The notes under the pieces: generated by a model | Databases searched by the model: none | The model's input: only the letters and a program-made list of their open reading frames with translations | Told to the model about the DNA's origin: nothing | Position numbers and translations under genes: made by a program | Origin: Pararhodobacter zhoushanensis | GTDB lineage: Bacteria; Pseudomonadota; Alphaproteobacteria; Rhodobacterales; Rhodobacteraceae | Reading direction: 5' to 3' | DNA length: 64,000 bases | NCBI RefSeq assembly: GCF_003990445.1 | Contig: NZ_REEZ01000006.1 | Coordinates: 1-64,000 of the forward strand | In this document: one piece after another, positions 27,957-36,791 of the stretch | Layout of the letters: each line of letters opens with the position of its first letter | How positions within the stretch are numbered: the first letter of the stretch is position 1

Positions 27957-28523
27957 ATGACCCATTCCCTCAAGATCATCATCGGATCGACCCGCCCCGG
28001 CCGTAAAGGCCCTGTCGTGGCGCAATGGATCGACACTGTCGCGCGGGCGCATGGCGCGTTTGACGTCAGCCTTGTCGACCTTGCCGATATGGACCTGCCG
28101 CTGCTCGATGAGCCCAAGCATCCGGCGATGCAAGACTACCAGCACGACCACACCAAGCGCTGGAGCGCGGTGATCGGTGAAGCCGACGCCTTTATCTTCG
28201 TGACGCCGGAATATGACTTTTTCGCCCCTGCCTCGCTGGTTAACGCGATCCAGTGTCTGAGCCGGGAATGGAAATACAAGGCCGCCGGCGTCGTCAGCTA
28301 TGGCGGCATTTCGGGCGGCCTGCGCTCGATGGAAGTGCTGCGCGGTCTGCTGGTCAACCAGAGCGTCATGCCGCTGGCCCAGAGCGTGCCACTGCCCTTG
28401 TTCACCAACCACATCACCGACGATGGCCGCTTTGACGCCAACGAAAAGATGGTCGAAGGCGCCAACCTGATGCTGGACGAACTGGTCAAATGGACCGGCG
28501 CGCTCAAGTCCCTGCGCGGTTAA
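27957..28523 (+). CDS. NADPH-dependent FMN reductase family protein
   Basis: This 188-residue flavodoxin-like reductase carries the phosphate-binding loop IIGSTRPGRKG at the N-terminus and the FMN-contacting TPEYDFFAPASLVNAIQ and SYGGISGGLRSMEVLR loops. It should reduce FMN, quinones or azo compounds with NAD(P)H. Its stop overlaps the stop of the convergent MFS gene. Confidence 0.9.
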   Translation: MTHSLKIIIGSTRPGRKGPVVAQWIDTVARAHGAFDVSLVDLADMDLPLLDEPKHPAMQDYQHDHTKRWSAVIGEADAFIFVTPEYDFFAPASLVNAIQCLSREWKYKAAGVVSYGGISGGLRSMEVLRGLLVNQSVMPLAQSVPLPLFTNHITDDGRFDANEKMVEGANLMLDELVKWTGALKSLRG

Positions 28524-29722
28524 CCCAGAACGTCTGACGGCGGGCGCAAGCGGCCCAACAGGATGCCGCCCACCGCCGTCAGCGCGCAAAAGCCCATCAT
28601 CGGCCCCAGCGCATAGACCCAGTTGCCGCCGCCGAACGACACCGAGGCGGCAACCAGCGGTGCGCCGATGAACTGCCCCATGGACGAGCCCTGCATCAAC
28701 ATCCCGTTGCCCGCACTGATATGGCGCAGGCTGGGCGTATAGCGCGGAACGCAGGTGAACAGGGCGGGCGGGATCAGCCCGCCTGCAAACGAGAACACCA
28801 GACACAGCGCCACCCGCATGCCCACCGACGGGCCGGGCAGGAAGATCCCCAGCGTACAGGCCGCCATAACCCCGGTGGCGATCAGGATCATCGGACCGGG
28901 GTTCCAGCCCCGGCGGATCAGCGCGCCGCCGAACAGGCAGCCGGGCACGTTGATCAGCACCACCAGCGCGGTCATCAGCGCGGCGAAGCCAAGATCGGCG
29001 TTGAAGCTCTCGGTAAGAAAAGTCGGCAGCCAGGCCATCAGTGTCACCCACTGGAACGCATAGGCAAAGAAAACCAGAGCAATCAGCTGGAAGCCCCGCG
29101 TGCGCAGCGCCTCAAGCGCCAGCGGCAGGAAGGGGGCGCGGTTGGGCGCGGGCAGGTCCAGCCGCTTCATCTGACGCAGCGCGGCCCAGGCCACGAACGG
29201 GCAGAGCGCCGCGATCAGCCACCAGACGCCGCGCCAGCCGAAGAGATGCAGCAGGACCGGCGAGGCGAGCATGGTCAACGCCATCCCGAAGGGGTGGTAA
29301 ATGCTCCAGATCCCCAACACCATGCCCTGATCCCGTGGCGCTGCGGCGGAAACCATCGCGTAGGGCAACGATACCGTGACGGCAACAAAACCGACGCCTT
29401 CGACCAGACGGCTGACCATCAGCCAGACCAGATTGGGCGACAGCGCGCCCAGAATGCCGCCCGCGACAACGAGGCCAAAGCCCAGGGCCACCAGACGCTG
29501 CCGCCCTGCCCGCTCGGCCAGACCGCCGAGCAGCACGGCAATGGTCATGCCCAGCACGTTGAACAGCGACAGCACGAACCCACCGGCGATCAGCCCGAAT
29601 CCCATGTCAGACCGGATCAGCGGCAGTGCCGGCGGCAGCTTGCCCACCTGCGCCGAGGCCATTGCCCCGGCCAGTGTGATGATCGCCACGGCACCCCAGG
29701 CTGTCTTGTCTCGGCTGGTCAC
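28520..29722 (-). CDS. Major facilitator superfamily permease
   Basis: This 400-residue inner-membrane transporter has twelve predicted helices in two halves. The MFS loop motif is GGLAERAGRQRLVALG after helix 2. The overall pattern resembles the CynX/NimT-like anion or drug branch, but the substrate is not inferable. The start is GTG with a strong GGGAGGGG ribosome-binding site. It is divergent from the MaoC-type gene and its stop overlaps the FMN reductase stop. Confidence 0.85.
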   Translation of the reverse strand: MTSRDKTAWGAVAIITLAGAMASAQVGKLPPALPLIRSDMGFGLIAGGFVLSLFNVLGMTIAVLLGGLAERAGRQRLVALGFGLVVAGGILGALSPNLVWLMVSRLVEGVGFVAVTVSLPYAMVSAAAPRDQGMVLGIWSIYHPFGMALTMLASPVLLHLFGWRGVWWLIAALCPFVAWAALRQMKRLDLPAPNRAPFLPLALEALRTRGFQLIALVFFAYAFQWVTLMAWLPTFLTESFNADLGFAALMTALVVLINVPGCLFGGALIRRGWNPGPMILIATGVMAACTLGIFLPGPSVGMRVALCLVFSFAGGLIPPALFTCVPRYTPSLRHISAGNGMLMQGSSMGQFIGAPLVAASVSFGGGNWVYALGPMMGFCALTAVGGILLGRLRPPSDVLG

Positions 29723-29939
29723 GGGCCCCTCCCTGCTCGATCTGCCGGATGGCTAGCGGGAATGGGGGGCAAAGGCCACAGGGCGCGGGCTTGCTTCACC
29801 TATTAAGTAAAGCAGGCAGATTCTCTGCGTAATTAAATTGCCTCCGCCAGTGATTTTGCGCACAATAATTACTTGCTGGCTTGCGTCAGCCCGGCAAACC
29901 CGCTATGCTGCGCTGCAACATCCCCTGTGAGACCCGAAA

Positions 29940-30425
29940 ATGGGACATAACAACGGAACCCGCGCCATGCTCGACAGTCGCCCCAAGGATAACCTGCCCC
30001 GCGGCACGATCTGCATCGAGGATCTTGAGGTCGGCCTCATGCGCTATCTGCGCAAGGAAATCACCGACCGCGACATCGCACTGTTCGCCGAGGTCTCGAC
30101 CGACCACAACCCGGTGCATCTGGATGACGACTACGCCCGCGACACGATTTTCGAGGGGCGCATCGCGCATGGGATGCTGACGGCGGGCCTGATTTCAGCG
30201 GTGATTGGCGAGCAATTGCCGGGACATGGCACCATCTACATGGGCCAGAACCTCAAGTTCCTTGCGCCCGTGCGCCCCGGCGATGTGGTGCTGGCCGAGG
30301 TCACGGTGCGCGAGATCGACTACGCCAGGCGCCGGGTTACCCTTGATTGTCGGTGCTCGGTGGGCAATACCACCGTTCTGAAAGGCGACGCGCTGGTTCT
30401 GGCGCCAAGCCGCAAATTCGACTGA
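29940..30425 (+). CDS. MaoC-like (R)-specific hydratase
   Basis: This 161-residue hot-dog-fold protein contains the hydratase 2 motif with catalytic Asp and His: FAEVSTDHNPVHLDDDYA. GRIAHGMLTAGLISAVIGEQ and an LKFLAPVRPGDVV strand follow. It should hydrate trans-2-enoyl-CoA to (R)-3-hydroxyacyl-CoA, like PhaJ, or a related dehydration. The first ATG is used, but an internal ATG nine codons later is possible because neither has a good ribosome-binding site. ribF follows 34 bp downstream and may be co-transcribed. Confidence 0.88.
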   Translation: MGHNNGTRAMLDSRPKDNLPRGTICIEDLEVGLMRYLRKEITDRDIALFAEVSTDHNPVHLDDDYARDTIFEGRIAHGMLTAGLISAVIGEQLPGHGTIYMGQNLKFLAPVRPGDVVLAEVTVREIDYARRRVTLDCRCSVGNTTVLKGDALVLAPSRKFD

Positions 30426-30459
30426 CGCCGCGACCGCGCGGCAAGCGCCGCGGGGCAGC

Positions 30460-31386
30460 ATGAAACACATCACCACCTGGAGCGGACTGGACGCGGCGCT
30501 GAAAGGCGCCTCGGTCGCGATGGGCAATTTCGACGGGGTCCACCGGGGCCATCAGGCCGTGATCGACGCCGCCCGCCGCCCCGATATGCCGCTGGGCATC
30601 GTGACCTTCGAGCCGCATCCGCGTCAGGTCTTTGCCCCCGATGCGCCGCCCTTCCGGCTGATGAACGCCGAAGCGCGCTCCAACCGGCTGGCCAAGCTGG
30701 GGGTCGCGTTCCTGTACGAGCTGCCCTTCACCCGCGATCTGGCTTCGCTCACGCCCGAGGACTTCGCGCGGCAGGTGCTGGCCGAAGGGCTGGGGATCAA
30801 GCATGTCGTTGTCGGTGCCGATTTCTGCTTCGGCAAGGGCCGCGCCGGCACCGCGCAGACCCTGCGCGAGGATGGCAAACGCTTTGGCTTCGAAGTGACG
30901 ATCCAGCCTTTGGTCGGCGGGGATGAGGGGGCGATTTCCTCGACCGCGATCCGCGCGGCGCTGGGCGACGGCCGCGTGCGCGATGCCGCTGACATGCTGG
31001 GCCATTACCACCGCATCGACGGCGAGGTTCTGCACGGCGAAAAGCGCGGCCGCGCGCTGGGCTATCCGACGGCGAATATGGCCGTCGAGGGCCTCCACCT
31101 GCCCAAGCTGGGCGTCTACGCCGTCAAGGTCGAGGTGCTGAGCGGCGAGCATCGCGGGTTCTATGACGGCGTGGCCAGTCTGGGTGTGCGCCCGATGTTT
31201 GGCGAGAACACGCCGAACTTCGAGGTGCATCTTTTTGATTTCACTGGCGATCTCTATGGCCAGCATCTGAGCGTCGCTTTGGTCGAATACCTGCGGTCCG
31301 AGGCCAAGTTCGACGGGCTCGACGCGCTGATCGCCCAGATGGACGCTGACAGCGAACAAGCGCGAGCGATCCTGATCAACGGTTGA
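30460..31386 (+). CDS. ribF: Bifunctional riboflavin kinase/FMN adenylyltransferase
   Basis: This 308-residue enzyme makes FMN and FAD from riboflavin. The N-terminal FAD synthetase domain has the nucleotidyltransferase motif GNFDGVHRGHQAVI (about 22-35) and SSTAIRAALGDG. The C-terminal flavokinase domain has the KRGRALGYPTANM strand and GVYAVKVEV, ending in VALVEYLRSEAKFDG. It has full length and no defects. It probably forms an operon with the preceding MaoC-type gene. Confidence 0.96.
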   Translation: MKHITTWSGLDAALKGASVAMGNFDGVHRGHQAVIDAARRPDMPLGIVTFEPHPRQVFAPDAPPFRLMNAEARSNRLAKLGVAFLYELPFTRDLASLTPEDFARQVLAEGLGIKHVVVGADFCFGKGRAGTAQTLREDGKRFGFEVTIQPLVGGDEGAISSTAIRAALGDGRVRDAADMLGHYHRIDGEVLHGEKRGRALGYPTANMAVEGLHLPKLGVYAVKVEVLSGEHRGFYDGVASLGVRPMFGENTPNFEVHLFDFTGDLYGQHLSVALVEYLRSEAKFDGLDALIAQMDADSEQARAILING

Positions 31387-31430
31387 TCCTTATGAGAAAC
31401 AATATCGCCGAAAAGATGCAGACCTGTCGA

Positions 31431-31781
31431 TTATCGAACCCGGATCTGAATGGGGTCATCGAAGAGTTCGATCGTTTCCCGACCAACACGATCGCCGGTA
31501 AAGATCACCTCAATTGCTGGCGTCGACCCACCGCACGATCTGCTTTGCCTAACACCGGTGCGCCCTAACGAAAAATGGCCAAGTGATGAAGCCGGGGGAC
31601 GAAAACTGCTCTGCCGTGGTGTCTCGCCGCAATTAGCACGCATTCCATGGATGACGACGCTTTGGCCGACATTCAGGGTAACGCTGTCTCGATAACGAAT
31701 CGTGAGGTTTGCATCGGCGAGAGACACCGTGCCAGTTCCCAAGAAAGCCAAACACGCAAAAACAATTGTCGAAAGCCGCAT
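31431..31781 (-). CDS. Small secreted protein of unknown function
   Basis: The 116-residue protein starts with a clear Sec signal peptide (MRLSTIVFACLAFLGTGTVSLADA, cleavage after SLADA). The mature part is beta-rich and has two cysteines (GMRANCGET and SRSCGGSTP) that could form a disulfide in the periplasm. It begins with a LTIRYRDSVTLNVGQS segment and ends IQIRVR. No family is recognised. It lies in a stretch that looks less GC-rich than its neighbours, convergent with ribF. Gene status is supported mainly by the signal peptide. Confidence 0.6.
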   Translation of the reverse strand: MRLSTIVFACLAFLGTGTVSLADANLTIRYRDSVTLNVGQSVVIHGMRANCGETPRQSSFRPPASSLGHFSLGRTGVRQSRSCGGSTPAIEVIFTGDRVGRETIELFDDPIQIRVR

Positions 31782-32065
31782 TGTAAATTCCTCGTCTCGT
31801 TGAGTTCATAGAAATGAAACAGGCGATTCCCAATCGCGTCAACTCAATATCGAAAAGCTCTGCGCCCTTACGATACCAAGGACCGCTGGGCGTTTGCCTG
31901 TAGGTCGCCAAGCTTTACACACAAAATTTCCGTGCGCTATCGATGTCTAAGCGAATTCTCAGACTGGGTATGTCTATCATTACCTGTGATCCCATGGTGG
32001 CATTAGCAAACTAACCTTGGTTTGCGAATAATCTCTGGTTGTCACGGCAACTGAAAGGGATGCCC

Positions 32066-32647
32066 ATGTCCAATGCCACTGTCATCCGCCCGCTGACGCC
32101 TGATCTGTCAGCGGATTTCCAGACGGTCATGGGCCCCTCGGGCGCTTGTTACGGCTGCTGGTGCACAGCGTTCATGATGAGCCCGAAGGCGCGGCAGGCC
32201 AGCACGCCGGACGAACGGCGCGATCTGTTCCTGAACATCGTGGCCGAAGGGCCGCCGCCCGGCCTGATCCTCTACCGTGACGGCGCGCCGGTCGGCTGGA
32301 TGCAGATCGGCCCGCGCGCGCTGGTGCCCGAATGGAACAACCCGCGCCGCAGCTCCACCCCCCTGCCCGACGCGCCCGCCGATGACCCGGGTGTCTGGGC
32401 GATCACCTGCTTTTTCCTGCACACCAAGCACCGCGGACAGGGTCTGTCGCACGCGCTTGTCGCCGCCGGGATCGACCATGCCCGTGCCAATGGCGCGCGG
32501 GTGCTTGAGGCCAGCCCGATGGATCAGGCGAAGCGGTCCAAGAGCATCGGGCTGTTTGTCGGCTCGACCTCGGTCTTTGAGAAAGCCGGGTTCGAGACCG
32601 TCGCGCGGCAAAAGCCTAACCGTCCGCTGATGCGGTTCACGCTCTGA
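32066..32647 (+). CDS. GNAT-like N-acetyltransferase
   Basis: The 193-residue protein has the GNAT acetyl-CoA-binding core: WAITCFFLHTKHRGQGLSHAL (R/Q-x-x-G-x-G/A pattern) and GARVLEASPMDQ, with a C-terminal FEKAGFETVAR strand. The N-terminal half has a Cys-rich SGACYGCWCTAF segment typical of a subfamily close to YitH/YobR-like acetyltransferases. The substrate is unknown. The ATG at 32066 has GAAAGGG 6 bases upstream; an ATG two codons earlier overlaps that site and is less likely. Confidence 0.82.
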   Translation: MSNATVIRPLTPDLSADFQTVMGPSGACYGCWCTAFMMSPKARQASTPDERRDLFLNIVAEGPPPGLILYRDGAPVGWMQIGPRALVPEWNNPRRSSTPLPDAPADDPGVWAITCFFLHTKHRGQGLSHALVAAGIDHARANGARVLEASPMDQAKRSKSIGLFVGSTSVFEKAGFETVARQKPNRPLMRFTL

Positions 32648-32689
32648 GGCCCCCTTTTTGTTTCGCGCGTGAAGGTCTAGGGTCGCGGC

Positions 32690-33151
32690 ATGAACACGCC
32701 CTCTGCCCTGCGCCCCCGTTTCTGGGAAACCGTGCCCCTGTCCAAGATGACGCTTCCGGAATGGGAAGCGCTGTGTGACGGCTGCGGCAAATGCTGTCTG
32801 AACAAGCTGGAGGACGCCGACACCGGTGAAGTGTTCTTCACCCGCATCGCCTGCCGTCTCTTCGACGACAAAAGCTGCCAATGCGGCAACTACGCGAATC
32901 GCAAATCCATCGTGCCGGAATGCGTCATGCTGACCCCCGACACGCTGAAGGACATCAGCTACTGGATGCCGCGCAGCTGCGCCTATCGCCGTCTGAATGA
33001 GGGCCGCCCGCTGGAAGCGTGGCACCCGCTGATCAGCGGCGATCCGGACTCGGTTCACCGGGCGGGGATTTCGGTGCGCGAAGAGACGGTCAGCGAATAC
33101 GACGTCGCCGACGACGATTGGGAAGATTACATCATCGACGAGGAGATCTGA
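32690..33151 (+). CDS. YcgN/UPF0260 cysteine-cluster protein
   Basis: The 153-residue protein has the YcgN family cysteine cluster LCDGCGKCCLNKLED (C-x2-C-x2-CC) plus ACRLFD and SCQCGNYANR, and ends in an acidic YDVADDDWEDYIIDEEI tail. The cluster probably binds Fe-S or zinc. The function is unknown, though the family is widely conserved. Its TGA overlaps the ATG of the threonine aldolase gene by one base (TGATG), so the two are coupled. Confidence 0.92.
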   Translation: MNTPSALRPRFWETVPLSKMTLPEWEALCDGCGKCCLNKLEDADTGEVFFTRIACRLFDDKSCQCGNYANRKSIVPECVMLTPDTLKDISYWMPRSCAYRRLNEGRPLEAWHPLISGDPDSVHRAGISVREETVSEYDVADDDWEDYIIDEEI

Positions 33152-34200
33152 TGTTTCTGGCATCCGACAACACTTCGGGCGTGCCCGAGCAGGTTCTGGC
33201 CGCTCTGGGTCGCGTTAATGACGGGTTCTCATTGGGCTACGGCGCTGACGACCTGATGCAGCAAGTGCAGGCGAAGATCCGCACGCTGTTTGAAGCGCCC
33301 GATGCGGCGGTGTTCTTGGTTGCCACCGGCACCAGCGCCAATTCGCTGGCCATCGCCACCTATGTGCAGCCGTGGAGCGCGGTCTACTGCCACCGCCACG
33401 CGCATATCGAGGAAGACGAGTGCAACGCGCCCGAGTTCTACAGCAACGCCAAGCTGTCCCTGGTGGACGGCGAGCATGCCAAGATCGACGCACAAGCCCT
33501 TGAAACCACACTGACCAATGCCGCCGAGGGGGTGCACCATGTGCAGCCCGGCCTGCTCAGCCTGACCAACCTGACCGAACGCGGCGCGCGCTATACGGTA
33601 GCCGAGGTGACGCGGCTGGCCGCCATCGCCAAGGCCAAGGGCCTGCCCGTTCACATGGACGGCGCGCGCTTTGCCAATGCGCTGGTGGCCGAGGGCTGCA
33701 CGCCTGCCGAGATGACGTGGAAAGCGGGCGTCGATGTGCTCAGCTTCGGCGGCACCAAGAACGGGTTGCTGGGCGTTGAGGCGGTGATCTTCTTCGACCC
33801 TGCCAAGGCCTGGGAATTCGAACTGCGGCGCAAGCGCGGCGGGCATCTTTTCTCGAAACACCGCTTCCTGTCCGCGCAGATGGACGCCTATCTGACCGAC
33901 GATTTGTGGCTGGATCTGGCCCGCACCGCCAACGCACGGGCTGAGGCGCTGGAAGCGGGCCTGACGAAAGCCGGTGTGCGGCTGCTACACCCGCGCGGCG
34001 GCAACATGCTGTTCGCCGAATTCCCGCTCAAGGCGCACGACGCCCTGCGCGCTGCCGGGGCTGTCTATTACGACTGGCCCGCCCCGCCGCCCCAAGGCGC
34101 GGGCGGCGATCATCCGCATCAATGTCGTCTGGTGGCCTCGTGGTCAACGACCGAGGCGGATATTGCCCGGTTCATCGAGGTGCTGACGGCCGCGCTGTAA
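33151..34200 (+). CDS. Low-specificity L-threonine aldolase
   Basis: The 349-residue PLP enzyme splits L-threonine or beta-hydroxy amino acids into glycine and an aldehyde. It starts MFLASDNTSGVPEQVLAAL. The PLP-site features are present: HIEEDECNAPEF, PVHMDGARFANAL (Asp contacting the pyridine N), and the Schiff-base Lys in LSFGGTKNGLLG. It also contains the C-terminal LLHPRGGNMLFAEF segment. It is co-translated with the YcgN-like gene through TGATG. A GC hairpin follows and is shared with the convergent DUF1294 gene. Confidence 0.93.
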   Translation: MFLASDNTSGVPEQVLAALGRVNDGFSLGYGADDLMQQVQAKIRTLFEAPDAAVFLVATGTSANSLAIATYVQPWSAVYCHRHAHIEEDECNAPEFYSNAKLSLVDGEHAKIDAQALETTLTNAAEGVHHVQPGLLSLTNLTERGARYTVAEVTRLAAIAKAKGLPVHMDGARFANALVAEGCTPAEMTWKAGVDVLSFGGTKNGLLGVEAVIFFDPAKAWEFELRRKRGGHLFSKHRFLSAQMDAYLTDDLWLDLARTANARAEALEAGLTKAGVRLLHPRGGNMLFAEFPLKAHDALRAAGAVYYDWPAPPPQGAGGDHPHQCRLVASWSTTEADIARFIEVLTAAL

Positions 34201-34208
34201 CACCGGCA

Positions 34209-34231
34209 GGCGCGCTGTCGCTCAGCGCGCC
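34209..34231. terminator. GC hairpin at a convergent junction
   Basis: The stem GGCGCGCTG/CAGCGCGCC encloses a short loop. It lies between the aldolase stop and the end of the DUF1294 gene, overlapping the latter's stop codon. There is no T-run, so termination strength is uncertain. Confidence 0.4.
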
Positions 34232-34506
34232 AGATACGAGATCGAGTAAATCGCAGCCATGGCGACGATCTGGACCGCAAGGATGCCGTTAAGCTGCTGG
34301 CGAAACGGCTCTTTGCGGATCTTGTGGCGAAGGGTCATCTGGGCGATCTTGGCCCCGATCGAGCCGCCCAGAAACGCCAGCGCCAGCAGCCGGTCCTCTG
34401 AAATGCGACGCGCTCCGGCAATCGCCGCGGCCTTGTCGCGCGCGAAGGCGACATAGGCGGCGATGTTGACCACGCATAAATACAATCCGACGAGGATTTC
34501 AAACAC
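34222..34506 (-). CDS. DUF1294 membrane protein
   Basis: The 94-residue protein fits DUF1294: an N-terminal helix (FEILVGLYLCVVNIAAYVAFA), a basic loop with DKAAAIAGARRISEDRLL, a second hydrophobic stretch (LALAFLGGSIGAKIAQMTL), the HKIRKEPFR motif and a final helix (ILAVQIVAMAAIYSISYL). It is a small inner-membrane protein of unknown role. It is divergent from the first gap gene. Confidence 0.88.
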   Translation of the reverse strand: MFEILVGLYLCVVNIAAYVAFARDKAAAIAGARRISEDRLLALAFLGGSIGAKIAQMTLRHKIRKEPFRQQLNGILAVQIVAMAAIYSISYLAR

Positions 34507-34645
34507 AGCGCGTCCGTCGCTTCGTTGAGTTTCACTTCGTCCGCCCTCTTAGGAGAGGCCCGCGCACATTGCAATGCGATCCCGGGCCGCCTGTTGCCGC
34601 CGCGCCCGGAAAATCGTTATCGCAAACACCCGCAGATTTGCGATG

Positions 34646-34657
34646 GTTTGCGCTAAC
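34646..34657. promoter_or_regulatory. LacI-type operator candidate upstream of the first gap gene
   Basis: GTTTGCGCTAAC is a near-palindrome with a central CG. It has the same half-sites as GTTAGCGCAAAC upstream of the second gap gene. LacI-family sites of this form control central carbon metabolism in Rhodobacterales (the CceR type is one candidate; not verified). Confidence 0.5.
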
Positions 34658-34800
34658 GCCTTGCGAAGTATCGCTTTTCGCCCTTTCTATGCCACCTTTG
34701 GGCAGGTATACATTGCGCAGCATCATACGCGGACTCGTACCCGGGTTGCCTCTCTGCTCCCGCCTTCGCACCCGGTTCGACACCAGACGGAGACAGATCC

Positions 34801-35802
34801 ATGACCATCACCATCGGCATCAACGGTTTCGGTCGCATTGGCCGTTGCACGCTGGCCCATATTGCCGAAAGTGCGCGCAACGATGTGGAAGTCGTCGCCA
34901 TCAACGCGACCGGCCCGATTGAGACCAACGCGCATCTGCTGAAGTACGACAGTGTGCATGGCCGCTTCCCCGGCACCGTCCGGGTTGAGGGCAACACGCT
35001 GGATCTGGGTCGGGGTCCGATCCGCGTCATGTCGACCTACAATCCGCAAGAGCTGGACTGGGAAGGCGTCGATATCGTTCTGGAATGCACCGGCAACTTC
35101 AATGAGCGTGACAAGGCCGCCGTGCACATGACCCGCGGTGCCAAGCGCGTGCTGATCTCGGCCCCGGCCAAGAACGCTGACAAGACCATCGTCTACGGCG
35201 TCAACCACCGCACGCTGACGAATGAGCATCTGGTGATCTCGAACGGGTCGTGCACGACCAACTGTCTGGCTCCGCTGGCCAAGGTGCTCAACGATGCGGT
35301 CGGTATCGAATCGGGCATCATGACCACGATCCACAGCTACACCGGCGACCAGCCGACGCTGGACCGCCGTCACAAGGATCTCTACCGCGCCCGCGCCGCT
35401 GCCATGGCGATGATCCCCACCTCGACCGGGGCTGCCAAGGCGATTGGCGAGGTGCTGCCGGAACTCAAGGGCAAGCTGGACGGCTCGGCCATCCGCGTGC
35501 CGACGCCGAACGTCTCGGCTGTGGACCTGACCTTTGTGGCGGGCAAGGACGTGACGGTTGCCGACATCAACGAGATCATGCGCGAAGCGGCTGCCGGTCC
35601 GATGGGTGCAGTGCTGTCCTATGACGCCGAGCCGAAGGTCTCCATCGACTTCAACCACACGCCCTATTCGTCGATCTTCGCCCCTGACCAGACCAAGGTC
35701 ATTGGTGGCCGCACGGTGCGCGTGCTGGCGTGGTATGACAACGAATGGGGCTTCTCGTGCCGCATGGCCGATGTCGCCGGCGCGATGGGTCGCCTGATCT
35801 GA
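34801..35802 (+). CDS. gap: Glyceraldehyde-3-phosphate dehydrogenase, paralogue 1 (INA type)
   Basis: The 333-residue GAPDH interconverts glyceraldehyde-3-phosphate and 1,3-bisphosphoglycerate. The Rossmann motif is INGFGRIGR, the catalytic Cys151 lies in [12 protein letters not shown], and the partner His is in the YTGDQPTLD region. The position that is Asp in NAD-specific enzymes (IND) is Ala here (A36 in VVAINATGPI), and LDRRHKDLYRA replaces the LP found in NAD-specific forms. These changes recall the gluconeogenic, NADP-tolerant GapB class; the preference is inferred. A putative LacI-type operator lies about 145 bases upstream and a strong terminator follows. GGAGACAG precedes the ATG. 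Confidence 0.95.
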   Translation: MTITIGINGFGRIGRCTLAHIAESARNDVEVVAINATGPIETNAHLLKYDSVHGRFPGTVRVEGNTLDLGRGPIRVMSTYNPQELDWEGVDIVLECTGNFNERDKAAVHMTRGAKRVLISAPAKNADKTIVYGVNHRTLTNEHLVISNGSCTTNCLAPLAKVLNDAVGIESGIMTTIHSYTGDQPTLDRRHKDLYRARAAAMAMIPTSTGAAKAIGEVLPELKGKLDGSAIRVPTPNVSAVDLTFVAGKDVTVADINEIMREAAAGPMGAVLSYDAEPKVSIDFNHTPYSSIFAPDQTKVIGGRTVRVLAWYDNEWGFSCRMADVAGAMGRLI

Positions 35803-35826
35803 CCCGATCCCGTTTGCAGACCCTGC

Positions 35827-35863
35827 AGGCCCGTCCCTCACCGGACGGGCCTTTGCCTTTTTG
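35827..35863 (+). terminator. Rho-independent terminator after gap paralogue 1
   Basis: A perfect 10-bp stem AGGCCCGTCC/GGACGGGCCT is followed by TTGCCTTTTTG. It ends the first gap transcript before map. Confidence 0.9.
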
Positions 35864-35916
35864 TGTGCGGGGCACTAGGTGTGGGGCCGACCCGCCCAGC
35901 CTGTGAGACCCCGATC

Positions 35917-36663
35917 ATGACCATCACCCAGGAAGACGAACTCGACGGCCTGAAAGAAATCGGCCGTATCGTCGCCAACACCATGCACGCCATGGCCAAA
36001 GCGATGGAGCCGGGCATGACCACGGCCGAGCTGGACGCCATCGGGCGCGGGCTGCTGGAGCGCGACGGCGCGGTGTCGGCCCCCGAGAGCACCTATGACT
36101 TCCCCGGCGCGACCTGCATCAGCGTCAACGAAGAGATCGCGCATGGCATTCCGGGCGAGCGGGTTCTGGTGGCGGGCGATCTGGTGAACATTGACGTCTC
36201 GGCCTCGAAGAACGGGTTTTTCGCCGATACTGGCGCGACCTTCCGCCTGCTGCCGGTCAAACCCTCGCTCGATCAGCTGTGCCGCGATGGCAAGCGCGCC
36301 ATGCAGATCGGCATCGCGCAGGTCGGCAGTGGCAAACCGCTGGCCGGGATCGGCAATGCCATCGGCAAGTTTGCCGAGCAGCGCGGCTATACGCTGATCC
36401 GCAACCTTGCCAGCCACGGCGTCGGGCGCAGCCTGCACGAATACCCCGAAGAGATCGCCACCTGGCCGACGCGCGACAAGCGTCGGATCACCAAGGGGCT
36501 GGTGCTGACGGTCGAGCCGTTCCTGTCCAAGGGTGGGCTCTGGGCCGATCAGGGCGATGACGCGTGGACGCTCTACAGCGATCCGCGCGCGCCGGTGGTG
36601 CAGTATGAACACACCGTGGTGGCAACCGATCGCGGCGCGATCATCGTCACGCAACCGCGCTGA
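35917..36663 (+). CDS. map: Type I methionine aminopeptidase
   Basis: The 248-residue cytosolic enzyme removes the initiator Met from nascent proteins. All five metal ligands are visible in context: VNIDVSASK (Asp), FFADTGATF (Asp), ASHGVGRSLHEYPEE (His), LTVEPFLSKGG (Glu) and VQYEHTVVA (Glu). CISVNEEIAHGIPG is the family signature. The ATG at 35917 gives the normal N-terminus; the frame is open 18 codons earlier but overlaps the gap terminator region. It lies between two gap genes but is separated from each by terminator or promoter signals. Confidence 0.94.
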   Translation: MTITQEDELDGLKEIGRIVANTMHAMAKAMEPGMTTAELDAIGRGLLERDGAVSAPESTYDFPGATCISVNEEIAHGIPGERVLVAGDLVNIDVSASKNGFFADTGATFRLLPVKPSLDQLCRDGKRAMQIGIAQVGSGKPLAGIGNAIGKFAEQRGYTLIRNLASHGVGRSLHEYPEEIATWPTRDKRRITKGLVLTVEPFLSKGGLWADQGDDAWTLYSDPRAPVVQYEHTVVATDRGAIIVTQPR

Positions 36664-36711
36664 TTTTACAGGCACCCTGACCTCTGGACCCCGGCTGCGG
36701 CCATCGCGACC

Positions 36712-36740
36712 TTGACTTTTGCGGTATTCTGTGTTGTTAG
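36712..36740 (+). promoter_or_regulatory. Putative promoter of gap paralogue 2
   Basis: TTGACT (36712-36717) and TGTTAG (36735-36740) are 17 bases apart. The -10 overlaps the GTTAGCGCAAAC operator candidate, which would suit repression. Confidence 0.5.
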
Positions 36741-36747
36741 CGCAAAC
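36736..36747. promoter_or_regulatory. LacI-type operator candidate upstream of the second gap gene
   Basis: GTTAGCGCAAAC is the mirror form of the site upstream of the first gap gene (GTTTGCGCTAAC). Both have GTT(A/T)GC-GC(A/T)AAC half-sites. It lies 45 bases before the gap start codon. Confidence 0.5.
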
Positions 36748-36791
36748 AAAGGCCCTGGCTCGCTCAACCCCGGGGACCGAGGAGTTGCACC